A DNA stretch of 30,000 nt from Chondrilla cf. caribensis (Eukaryota; Porifera; Demospongiae; Chondrillida; Chondrillidae): assembly GCA_964020155.1 (NCBI GenBank), contig OZ026556.1, positions 1,020,001 through 1,050,000 on the forward strand, in the 5' to 3' direction. Shown here piece after piece: positions 20,918 to 29,922 of this stretch. The position numbers and the translations under genes are program-made. The notes under the pieces are model-generated. The model was not told where the DNA came from. It saw nothing but the letters and a program-made list of their open reading frames with translations, and made no database searches. Position 1 is the stretch's first letter. Each line of letters opens with the position of its first letter.

Positions 20918-22671
20918 GACGCACACAGACACATACACATACACACACAAATGTATGTATAAGTACCTGAGCACACAAGTACTCATGTTCGTGTGGTTTT
21001 ATGCTTGCTCACTCATTTGTGACACTTTACGTGTATGTTACACCTACATATCTGGTTTATCTCCATGGTAGCACTTCATTTCTCAATGCCTTGGTCTAGC
21101 AGCTGTTGGACTAAGTGTCCTTATTTTTTGCTTTGGTTTCATGCTGTCAAGCCTGACTGTTGGTTGGATTAGCACGTATACTTCACGTAAACTAATAACC
21201 GTTGCTGCGGCCATTGTTCAAGCCGGCATGATCCTGTTCATGTTGTTTTGGGAGAGAGAACCAAGCTACGTGATGGTGTTCTTGACATCCCTTGGGTGGG
21301 GGATTGTGGATGGGGTGTGGATGACACTACCAGCTAGTGAGCAATGACTATCTGTTTATTCATTTAAAATCATCACTCGTTTATCCATCTTTCTTGTACA
21401 ATGACATGCATGCCGTAGTTAAATTTTGACATACGTTTGTGTAGTCAACTAATATTACATATAATGAGTATTTATACCTTGTCAGAATTATGCTATACTG
21501 TGTGTATATATACGTACTACATACATATTGCAGAACGTCTAGTTTGCATCGTGTTATATTATATGTGTACATTATGCCACAATGCAAACAGTACTGGTTG
21601 TTCATCTACTAACACACCACATTTTCAGGTTGCCTGTATAATACGTATACATTATACCATGTTCTCACATGTATGTATACCGTATAGCGTGGAATATTGG
21701 TAGGAATTGTATTTGGCAAAATTGAGAATTCGGACTTCCAGTTTTGTTTCGGTGATTGGACAGTTGTTATAAATCGTATTCCATATCAATTAGCTACCAA
21801 CACTGTCATCATTCCTGTGAGCTGTGTAAAATGGAGGAGACAATTGACAACTATGTACAAAGATATCGAATCTCCTGAATAAACAAGCCACCTAATAATA
21901 CTGAAAAGAACGCTTAATAGTGTTATGTACCATTTGCATGGCAGAAAATACGTGCATATATTGGCATTTAGTTCTCAATATCTCCAATTTGCCAATGTAC
22001 ATGCATTCCTCAACAATATTTCCTGTTATACAGTATATGTACATATGTACATATTATGAGTACAAACTATATGTTGCCTTCATTGGCTGTTATGTTGTCC
22101 TGTTTAGTATATTGAGTATCGGTGTTATGTGCTCTGCATTTCTACAGCTTATCTCTCCATTACGTCAAAGAGCAAGAACAAGCCTAGCGAACCGACAACC
22201 AGTACAGAAACAACCCATTCACCTGTCTCTGAGGATGAAAGTGTATTGAGAGATCAGCACACACAAGACGACATGAGGCGAGAAGAATGTCTAGTGGGGG
22301 ATCAAATTGCCCTGCACACACAAGATGACAAGAGAGAAGAAATTGTACTGGGGGATCAAATTGGTCCACACACACAAGACAACAAGAATAAAGAAGAACG
22401 TCCAGAGGGGGATCAAGACAACAGTGAGGAAGAAGAAAGTGTATTTGGACTCTTCTGGACCCCCTATGCGATCGGTCAAGCTCTAAACTTTTGTTTTATA
22501 TCTGCCTCTATATCAGCACATGCTAACCTTTGGGTGTTGCTGTCACTTCTTATGGTTGGTGCTTGTTTGTTACTGGTTGCAGAGGTCAGATATGGCGAGG
22601 GGCATCAGTGTGGGATATTTCATCCAAGATCACTGAAGCAAGGCTTTGATAGTAGGAGACGATTACCTTAG
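19798..22671 (+). CDS. UNC93-like multi-pass membrane protein, gene E (575 aa), with acidic repeat insert
   Basis: Longest of the five. Exons 19798-20736, 21072-21336, 22148-22671 (939+265+524 nt, phases 0 and 1). Start MAEMAEMDGDLSK. Signatures: FYASWYTIIPGFLIMGLAAG; KKYHGIFHGFGMMSLYGG; a loop with sequons (NTST, NISF, NQS, NSS) and Cys in GVCLKDVG; FYTGMDQGYYFGLFSL before intron 1; exon 2 starting HFISQCLGLAAVG with WEREPSYVMVF and WGIVDGVWMTLPAS. Exon 3 opens TYLSITSKSK. It then carries ~80 hydrophilic, acidic residues with imperfect repeats around DQ-HTQDD before returning to the family fold at SVFGLFWTPYAIGQALNF. That insert falls in the loop where the paralogues have only ~8 residues. 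The final tail is Arg-rich (RRRLP). Confidence 0.9.
20805..20946. repeat. (CA)n microsatellite in intron 1 of gene E
   Basis: A near-pure CA array with CGCA and CAGACG interruptions starts ~70 bp after the exon 1 donor (GTGAGT at 20737). The open frame that runs from exon 1 through it is read-through into intron. Confidence 0.95.
21337..22147. other. Intron 2 of gene E (811 bp), no second gene seen
   Basis: The sequence is AT-rich and simple. Short open frames at about 21697-21882 and 21920-22129 have no start, splice or family support. The donor is GTGAGC and the acceptor TTTCTACAG. Confidence 0.6.
22252..22425 (+). repeat. Imperfect coding tandem repeat in gene E exon 3
   Basis: GATCA at 22252, 22300, 22354 and 22411 marks repeat units of 48, 54 and 57 nt. 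They encode DQHTQDDMRRE, GDQIALHTQDDKREE, GDQIGPHTQDNKNKEE and GDQDN. All unit lengths are multiples of three, so the frame is kept. Confidence 0.85.
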
Positions 22672-23407
22672 ATCGATCACTATTAAATTATTATTACTGT
22701 AATCTATTATTCTATTCTACTGTACGTGTGATTGTCATGTTGGATTGTAATTCCTGCATACATGAAGTGCTGTATATCATGCAAACTTGTATATATGCAT
22801 GTATCATAGATTAATCATTTTGAATTTTAAATTAACATAAAATCAATGTTGGAAATTTAATATTCAGTATTTAATATTATATGTCATCATATCATGACAT
22901 GTAACTGACATAACTTGAAAATTATAATATAATATCATCTCATGATGCATTTTTACTGTTCCTAATTTATTGTAATTGTCAATTCATTAATACTGTATAT
23001 AGCGGGAAAGTTTCGTGAACTTCGTGAAGAAACTGGTATTTACAAAAGTTTTAATGGCTTGTCACCACATAGTGTATAGTATATAGTATACGGAAGTACT
23101 TGCAATAGCATGATACTAAACATCAAAGAGCTTTTTGTGACTGAGAGCAAAACACATTTTTAGTAACCACTATGTACGTACCACCTCATGGAGGGCGTAC
23201 ATGCATCAGTATCTGCACTATCATGCATCACATGGACACCAGAGTGGCCATGATGACTAGTAATAAAACTTGTCATCTTTGCTGGTTACCTGCCGAGAGG
23301 CATATAGCACACTGAGGAGGGTGTGAATGCATTAGATTTTGTGTTAATAAGTTAAATATAGGTACTGGGCAGCCTGTGATGACCAAGAACAATATCTGAA
23401 ACCACCT
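22672..23407. other. AT-rich spacer downstream of gene E
   Basis: No gene is seen. A canonical AATAAA occurs at 23262-23267, about 590 nt after the gene E stop. Several A/T-only stretches (22840-22960) occur without clear repeat structure. Confidence 0.5.
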
Positions 23408-25687
23408 AAGCACCTTTTTACATAGCTCATGGGGGAGGGGGCGTGTCAACTTGATATTTTAGTCACACCTAGCTAGGGACATGAACTTACTTGTGAAACA
23501 ATTCCATCTCATAGGTGGCCTGTATCTTCAACTACACTTGGAGATGCTTAGTATTTTTTCAATGTATGGGAGAGTGTTGGAGAGAAAATGCTATATAAGC
23601 ACCTTTTTGCATAGCTCCTGGGGGAGGGGGTGTGTCAACTTGATAATTCAGGCAGACCTAGTTGGGGACGTGAACTAACTTGTGAAACAATTCCCATCTC
23701 AATAGGTGGCCTGTAACTCCAGCTACATTGGAAGGTGCTTAACATTTTTTCAATGCATGGAAGAGTATAGGGATAAAACAATAAGCACCTTTGTGCATAG
23801 CTCATGGGAGAGGGTGTGTCAACATGATATTTTAGACAGACCTAGCTGTGGACTTGAACTAACTTGTGAAACAATTCCCATCTCAATAGGTGGCTCGTAA
23901 CTCCAGCTACATTCGAAGGTGCTTAATATTATTTCAATGTATGGGAGGGTATAGGAGAGAAATGATAAGCACCTTTTTAGCTCATGGGGGAGGGGATGTA
24001 TCAACTTGATATTTTAGACAGACCTAGTTGGGGACGTGAAATAACTTCTGAATCAATTCCCATAGGTGGCCCGTAAATCCAGCTACATTGAAAGGTGCTT
24101 GATATTATTTCAACGTATGGGAGGGTGTAGGAGAGAAATGATAAGCACCTTTTTGCATAGCTCATGGGGGAGGGGGCGTGTCAACTTGATATTTCAGACA
24201 AACCTAGCTGGGGATGTCAACTAACTTCTGAAGCAATTCCCATCTCCGTAGCTAACCCGTAGCCCCAGCTACATTCGGAGGTGCTTAATATTTTTTCAAT
24301 GTATGGGAGAGTATAGGAGAGAAAATGCTAAGCACCTTTTTGCATAGCTCATTGGGAAGGGGGCATGTCAACTTGATATTTTAGACACACCTAGCTGGGG
24401 ATGTAAACTAACTTCTGAAGCAATTCCCATCTCCGTAGCTAACCCGTAGCCCCAGCTACATTCGGAGGTGCTTAATATTTTTTCAATGTATGGGAGAGTA
24501 TAGGAGAGAAAACAATGCTAAGCACCTTTTTGCATAGCTCATTGGGAAGGGGGCGTGTCAACTTGATATTTTAAAAAAACCTAGCTGGGGATGTCAACTA
24601 ACTTCTAAAGCAATTCCCATCTCTGTAGCTAACCCGTAGCCCCAGCTACATCCGGAGGTGCTTAATATTTTTTCAATGTATGGGAGAGTATAGGAGAGAA
24701 AACAATGCTAAGCACCTTTTTGCATATCTCATGGGGGAGGGGGCGTGTCAACTTGATATTTTAAACAAACCTAGCTGGGGATGTCAACTAACTTCTGAAG
24801 CAATTCCCATCTCTGTAGCTAACCCGTAGCCCCAGCTACATTCGGAGGTGCTTAATATTTTTTCAATGTATGGGAGAGTATAGGAGAGAAAACGCTAAGC
24901 ACCTTTTTACATATCTCATGGGGGAGGGGGCGTGTCAACTTGATATTTTAAACAAACCTAGCTGGGGATGTCAACTAACTTCTGAAGCAATTCCCATCTC
25001 TGTAGCTAACCCGTAGCCCCAGCTACATTCGGAGGTGCTTAATATTTTTTCAATGTATGGGAGAGTATAGGAGAGAAAACGCTAAGCACCTTTTTACATA
25101 TCTCATGGGGGAGGGGGCGTGTCAACTTGATATTTTAGACACACCTAGCTGGGGATGTGAACAAACTTCTGAAGCAATTCCCATCTCCGTAGCTAACCCA
25201 TAACCTCAGCTACATTCGGAGTTGCTTATTATTTATTCAATGTATGGGAGAGTATAGGGGAAAAAATGCTAAGCACCTTTTCACATAGCTCATGTGGGAG
25301 GGGGCGTGTCAATTTTATATTTTAGACTGACCTAGCTGAGAGCGTGAACTAACTTCTGAAGCAATTCCCATCTCCGTAGCTAACCCGTAGCCTCAGCTAC
25401 ATTCGGAGGTGCTTAATATTTTTTAAATGTATGGGAGAGTATAGGAGAGAAAATGCTAAGCACCTTTTTGCATAGCTCATGGGGAAGGGGGCGTGTCAAC
25501 TTGATATTTTAGACAAAGCTAGCTGGGGATGTCAACTAACTTCTAAAGCAATTCCCATCTCTGTAGCTAACCCGTAGCCCCAGCTACATTCGGAGGTGCT
25601 TAATATTTTATCAATGTATGGGAGAGTATAGGAGAGAAAACAATGCTAAGCACCTTTTTACATAGCTCATGGGGAAGGGGGCATGTC
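23408..25687 (+). repeat. Satellite array, ~12 units of 176-190 bp
   Basis: The word AAGCACCT recurs at 23408, 23597, 23783, 23967, 24143, 24330, 24520, 24710, 24897, 25084, 25271, 25458 and 25648; most spacings are 187 or 190 bp. Each unit also holds GGGGGAGGGGGCGTGTCAAC, CTAGCTGGGG, GCAATTCCCATCTC, CCCAGCTACATTCGGAGG and CAATGTATGGGAGAG. AGGTGCTTA and TAAGCACCT within each unit are inverted and could form a hairpin. Central units (24.3-25.1 kb) are most alike and the leftmost most diverged. The array ends inside a unit at 25687, abutting the NBR1-like fragment. No conserved reading frame. Confidence 0.97.
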
Positions 25688-26624
25688 CCTCACTGCTGCT
25701 GGACAGACTCAGCAGAACACTGTTGAGGACAGGACCAACGACAGGAATAACACTATTTGTGGAGAAGACAGCATTGGGGGACTACCAGACTGGGAGGTGC
25801 TGTCCTCGCCAGACGGACCACCCCAGCCTATTCCTCAACTAGGACCTACTCTGGACAACACCAGCCCACGTGTTTCACCAAATGCCACACCGAAGCAGGC
25901 CAGGAGGGATGCCTGCATAGGATGACCCTCGGTGAGGCCACCATCAAGGAGCCTCTCACCATAGCCACTGGTCTGGTTAATACGTTCACCAACTTCGTCA
26001 AGGACATCCACGTCCACCACCGCCCACAGGACTCTCCAGCTGGGGACATTAGGCTTGAACCTGTTGATAACAACCAGGATATTTGTGGACAGAATGACCT
26101 CAACACCCCTTTCGAAGGTGGATCAGATGAGGACTTTCAGGTATGTATGTATGTATGTATGTACATATTTGCTCTTGTGTGTCTTACAGCACATATCTGT
26201 GTGTGTCTGCCTCACTGTATGTTCTCCAGATGTTATATTCATCCATCTTGTTTGTCCATAGGATGCCTGTACAGATTTGGTTGACCAAAATATACTTGAC
26301 TCAGTTGAAGTCGTTCAGCAGGTTGGAGACTCCGACAAATATACTCCAGAACTCGAACAAGAGTCTACAGTAGAGAACACACAGGAAGGTATCCAATGTG
26401 AAGGAGACAGTTGTGATAACACTTCTACCACGCCTGCTTTCAAGCTTCCAAAGAAGTACACACCTCCACAGGCAAAGTGGGCACCTCCTAAAGAACCCAC
26501 TAACCTCCTGGATAGGCTGATGAGCATGGGATTCCCAAATCGCCACCTGAACAAGGAGCTGTTGAAGAAGCACAACAACCACATAAGAGCTGTTGTCAAT
26601 GACCTCCTCGACCGCCAGAGTTGA
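25688..26624 (+). pseudogene. NBR1: NBR1-like 3' fragment, copy 1 (frameshifted upstream exon plus UBA exon)
   Basis: NBR1 is a selective-autophagy receptor with a C-terminal UBA domain that binds ubiquitin. The last exon (26262-26624, 121 codons with TGA) ends in a UBA-like domain, LLDRLMSMGFPNRHLNKELL then KKHNNHIRAVVNDLL, closely patterned on NBR1. The preceding exon ends at 26140 (CAG/GTATGT), with TGLVNTFTNFVKDIHVHHRP inside it. Further left, a frame with DWEVLSSPDGPPQPIP (WEVL fits a LIR, the LC3-binding motif) runs to a stop at 25922 in a different frame from the downstream part; copy 2 is continuous there. The only ATG opening that frame (25683) lies in satellite sequence. I read this as a 5'-truncated, frameshifted duplicate; an unannotated splice could rescue it. 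Confidence 0.6.
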
Positions 26625-27060
26625 ACTTGCTGTGTGTAATACACCTACCTACCCACAATAATAATGAAATGTTTCATAGTTTAGCACCCACACCCAAACA
26701 CACACACACACTGCATATTAAAATTATTATTACGAATATCTCTATTTTAGACGTATGTATGTAATAATTTTGTGAGTGTGTTAAAATGATTTTTATAAAT
26801 TAATGGTGATGCATACAACTTCATATTATGTGTATTAGTGTGTTGTTTAATTATTTTTTGTGCATTGAAAGGTAGTTACGTGGATCAAAGTCTGATCCTA
26901 TCACACTAAACTCTCCAAACCAACAAGTATCCCCCCCCCCCCCCCCCCACACACACATTGGAACTACTTAGGCATCTCTTTTTGGGCTTCGAGGTTATTA
27001 CGTTTGGCATACCCGTTGTGCCCGAATTCCAGACCAATTTCTAATTCTTGGAATTTCAAA
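25794..27060 (+). repeat. NBR1-like segmental duplication, copy 1 (matched to 28627-30000)
   Basis: Homology starts at GAGGTGCTGTCC (25794 and 28627) and continues through both exons, the intron, the 3' flank and the poly-C tract to the window end. Copy 1 has ~60 extra nt near 25835-25910. Copy 2 has the 176-bp MITE. Confidence 0.93.
26931..26948. repeat. C18 homopolymer
   Basis: Eighteen C residues followed by ACACACACATTGG. The equivalent tract in copy 2 (29880-29889) has ten. Confidence 0.93.
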
Positions 27061-27085
27061 ATAGGGCATCTTTTCAAGCAACCCC
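26981..27085 (+). repeat. Dispersed repeat, diverged copy
   Basis: GGGCTTCGAGGTTATTACGT, CCGAATTCCAGACCAATTTC and AGGGCATCTTTTCAAGCAA follow the order of the element at 12185-12308 and 27751-27872. Here GGCCATCTTTT is altered to GGGCATCTTTT. Confidence 0.65.
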
Positions 27086-27331
27086 TAAAAATTAATTTTA
27101 GAGTACCCAATCAGTGATAATAATCACTTATTATTAGTAGTAGCTACCACTAGTCTATACATAATATTGTTGTCAATCATTCCTGCATTGTCGTACATAT
27201 GCTGCCTATATATATAGTGCTCCCCATTTGTGTGGTACATGTAGTGATTGTATAATGATGCATACAACATACAGTACATTGTAATGATGGTTATGGGTGG
27301 TTTCTTGAGTTGAAAAAAAAATAATAAAAAA

Positions 27332-27614
27332 GGTCACCCACTCGGGGTCGAACAAACCCATGGTCGGTTTTATAGGGACTTTCCACAGATACTGTGTACT
27401 TGGTCATTCCGCGAATGCAGAAGACACTATTCTAGCTGGGAGGTCAGCCGCGAGTCCCAAAGCTCCCCCCCTACGGTTCTTTGTAGAGAGTATTGCGACT
27501 GACCACCAGGAAGTGAGCTCTTTTTTTTCAGAGAAAAAAACCGTCCTTTTGAGGTTTCGAACCCGCGACCTGGAGCCTAGAGTCGTGTCACCTGACCAAC
27601 CGGCTACCGTGACC
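27332..27614 (-). mobile_element. tRNA-derived SINE-like element (~283 nt)
   Basis: On minus it begins GGTCACGGTAGCCGGTTGG (A-box-like TAGCCGGTTGG at 27606-27596) and has GGGTTCGAAACC (B box, 27564-27553), spaced as in a tRNA. The rest of a cloverleaf is not formed locally, so it is tRNA-derived rather than a tRNA gene. The 3' end reads TGGGTGACC followed by TTTTTT at about 27331-27326, a Pol III terminator. The 5' GGTCAC and 3' GTGACC are complementary. The body is unrelated to any coding family I recognise. Confidence 0.65.
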
Positions 27615-27750
27615 TATCTATTTTATTATTAGTATCTGCGCTATTTATAGTTGCCCTAAGTGTGAAATTTGATAAAAAGTGATAAAAGTGGAATCGCAGA
27701 AGCCTTCCCCAGCACTCAAAATACTTGGACGTATACTTTAGGTTTGTAAA

Positions 27751-27872
27751 AACCTTCGCTGGAGGTATAAAGTTCGGCGAGGCCGTTTCGCTTGAATTCT
27801 AGCCGAATTTCTAATCCTCGGCCTTTTGAAATCGGCCATCTTTTTGCGCAATATGAAATATAATATAAATTC
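27751..27872 (+). repeat. Dispersed repeat copy upstream of ANKIB1-like pseudogene
   Basis: Starts AACCTTCGCTGGAGGTATAA, contains GAATTCTAGCCGAATTTC and AAATCGGCCATCTTTTTGCG, and ends GCGCAATATGAAATATAAT. It is the closest match in the window to the copy before gene B, and it too points toward a start codon, here ~90 nt away at 27960. Confidence 0.75.
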
Positions 27873-27959
27873 ACCGTTTCAGTTACGTGTTAGAACACAT
27901 TATGACATTATGTTACCTAAAGACTCGTGACAGATTCTAATGATGAATGCGTACTGGAG

Positions 27960-28375
27960 ATGGGTGCAGTGGAAACGAAGTTCTTTCAGTTTTTACTAAC
28001 CGAAGAAGAACGGAAAGATGACATTTAGAAGAAATCCAAATGGAAATTACCTGGAGAAGAAGAGATCCTTCGTAAAATGCAGTCTTCGGAATCCGATATG
28101 TCAGCCCACTTACAGAAGAACTTTAATCATAATAAACAAATGGGACCCAGTCCTTCCAACGACACGCCTCTGATATACGCTGTCAGGTTCGAGCACAAAC
28201 TTTTCCTGAACAAATGTCTTCGATTTGGCGGTGACCCTTCGTAACTAACGCCAATGGTCAGACAGCCTTTCATGTAGCGTGTGCTTCTTCTCGTTCGAGT
28301 CAGAGAACAGACAAAAAGAGAAAGGAACTCCTCCAAATGCTCTTAGACCAGCCTGTGAAGAAAGAATATCAACTA
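27960..28375 (+). pseudogene. ANKIB1: ANKIB1-like N-terminal fragment with stop and frameshift
   Basis: ANKIB1 is an ankyrin-repeat RBR-type E3 ubiquitin ligase that starts with an N-myristoylation-like MG. The frame starts MGAVETKFFQFLLTEEER and meets a TAG about 23 codons in. It continues in frame to an ankyrin repeat, NDTPLIYAVRFEHKLFLN then LRFGGDPS. It shifts frame (about 1 nt lost near 28240), then reads TNANGQTAFHVACASS and KRKELLQMLLDQ. The order MG-x-TKF, TPL-Y-A-R, DG/GDP, and LQM matches the ANKIB1 N-terminus. No intron interrupts it and the RBR domain is absent. The family name is from recalled pattern; ankyrin character is solid, ANKIB1 identity moderate. Confidence 0.6.
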
Positions 28376-28560
28376 CCATGCTCATGTGTACATATGTACC
28401 ACTGTGTAGTCACATCAATTGCAAGTGCAACTTGCACTTCAATGTGCATTGTCTAATTCTTTATCTACTCTTGCAGTTGTAGTTCATGAACATCTCCCAA
28501 AGCCCTTGTCAACACATTATAATGGGAATTTTGATGATTAGCCAGAGTTCAGAAGTCTAG
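28376..28560. other. Spacer between ANKIB1-like pseudogene and NBR1-like copy 2
   Basis: It contains stops in the NBR1-like frame (TAG at 28558-28560). A pyrimidine stretch with TACTCTTGCAG near 28473 could be an old acceptor. No other feature was recognised. Confidence 0.4.
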
Positions 28561-29395
28561 AGCCACCACTGCAGAGCCTGCAACCAGCAGGGAACTTCGA
28601 GGTTGCATGGTGAGAGGGTGATTGGTGAGGTGCTGTCCTCGCCAGACGGACCACCCCAGCCTATTCCTGCCAGCAACTTCAAGTTTCATAGGATGACCCT
28701 TGGTGAGGCCACCATCAAGGAGCCTCTCACCATAGCCACTGGTCTGGTTAATACGTTCACCAACTTTGTCAAGGACATCCACGTCCACCACCGCCCACAG
28801 GACTCCCCAGCTGGGGACATTAGGCTTGAAGCTGTTGATAACAACCAGAATATTTGCGGACAGAATGACCTCGACACCCCTTTCGAAGGTGGATCAGACG
28901 AGGACTTTCAGGTACGTATGTTTGTATGTATGTACATATTTGCTGTTGTGTGTTTTACAGCACTTATCTGTGTGTGTCTGCCTCACTGTATGTTCTCCAG
29001 ATGTTATATTCATCCATCTTGTTTGTCCATAGGATGCCTGTACAGATTTGGTTGACCAAAATATACTTGACTCAGTTGAAGTCGTTCAGCAGGTTGGAGA
29101 CTCCGACAAATATACTCCAGAGCTCGAACAAGAGTCTACAGTAGAGAACACACAGGAAGGTATCCAATGTGAAGGAGACAGTTGTGATAACACTTCTACC
29201 ACGCCTGCTTTCAAGCTTCCAAAGAAGTACACACCTCCACAGGCAAAGTGGGCACCTCCTGAAGAACCCACTAACCTCCTGGATAGGCTGGTGAGCATGG
29301 GATTCCCAAATCGCCACCTGAACAAGGAGCTGTTAAAGAAGCACAACAACCACATAAGAGCTGTTGTCAATGACCTCCTCGACCGCCAGAGTTGA
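28561..29395 (+). CDS. NBR1: NBR1-like C-terminal portion, copy 2 (5' end missing or unclear)
   Basis: Second copy of the NBR1-like 3' end. The left exon is open from 28561 to the donor at 28911 (CAG/GTACGT) without the frameshift of copy 1, reading VIGEVLSSPDGPPQPIPAS, HRMTLGEATIKEPL and TGLVNTFTNFVKDIHVHHRP. The last exon 29033-29395 (363 nt, same phase and length as copy 1) ends in the UBA-like domain MGFPNRHLNKELLKKHNNH. The W of the possible LIR (DWEVL in copy 1) is replaced here (VIGEVL). Only conservative changes separate the UBA exons. No ATG start is available and no PB1, ZZ or NBR1 four-Trp domain lies upstream in this window, so it is a partial gene or a 5'-truncated duplicate. The start coordinate is only the edge of the open frame. 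Confidence 0.5.
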
Positions 29396-29509
29396 ACTTG
29401 CTGTGTGTAGTACACCTACCTACCCACAATAATAATGAAATGTTTCATAGTTTAGCACCCACACCCAAACACACACACACACTGCATATTAAAATTATTA
29501 TTACGAATA

Positions 29510-29685
29510 CAGTGAAACCTTTCTATTACAAACCTCTAAAATGTGGAAACCTCTGTAATAAGGACACCATTCTGTGTCCCAGTGTAGTACTGAAGTGTAT
29601 TAAATGACCTCTAAATTGAGGAAACCTCTGTATTAAGGACTATAAATTGAGGTCCCAAAGTGTCCTTAATAGAGAGGTTCCACTG
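29510..29685. mobile_element. 176-bp pogo/Tigger-like MITE with TA duplication
   Basis: The ends are CAGTGAAACCTTTCTATTA and, inverted, CAGTGGAACCTCTCTATTA. TA flanks both sides (29508-29509, 29686-29687). The paralogous site in copy 1 (26731-26742) reads CGAATATCTC with a single TA and no insert, so the boundaries are proven by comparison. Internal words AAACCTCTGTAATAAGGAC and AAACCTCTGTATTAAGGAC repeat. No coding capacity. Confidence 0.95.
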
Positions 29686-29922
29686 TATCTCTATTTTAGA
29701 CGTATGTATGTAATAATTTTGTGAGTGTGTTAAAATGATTTTTATAAATTAATGGTGATGCATACAACTTCATATTATGTATATTAGTGTGTTGTTTAAT
29801 TATTTTTTGTGCATTGAAAGGTAGTTACGTGGATCAAAGTCTGATCCTATCACACTAAACTCTCCAAACCAACAAGTATCCCCCCCCCCACACACACATT
29901 GGAACTACTTAGGCATCTCTTT

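Noticed and set aside
21697..21882. Short frame in gene E intron 2 (LVGIVFGKIENSDFQ) faintly like the start of UNC93 exon 3
   Set aside because: The resemblance is a few residues only, no acceptor in the right phase precedes it, and the exon at 22148 gives the correct phase and the complete domain.
23408..25687. CRISPR-like array
   Set aside because: The whole ~187-bp unit is repeated with no unique spacers; this is a eukaryotic tandem satellite.
25683..25925. Independent small gene starting at ATG 25683
   Set aside because: The ATG is satellite sequence and the frame ends at a stop created by the frameshift relative to copy 2.
27540..27614. Functional tRNA gene on minus
   Set aside because: A and B boxes are present but the T-arm 3' side and the local acceptor strand do not pair; better explained as a SINE head.
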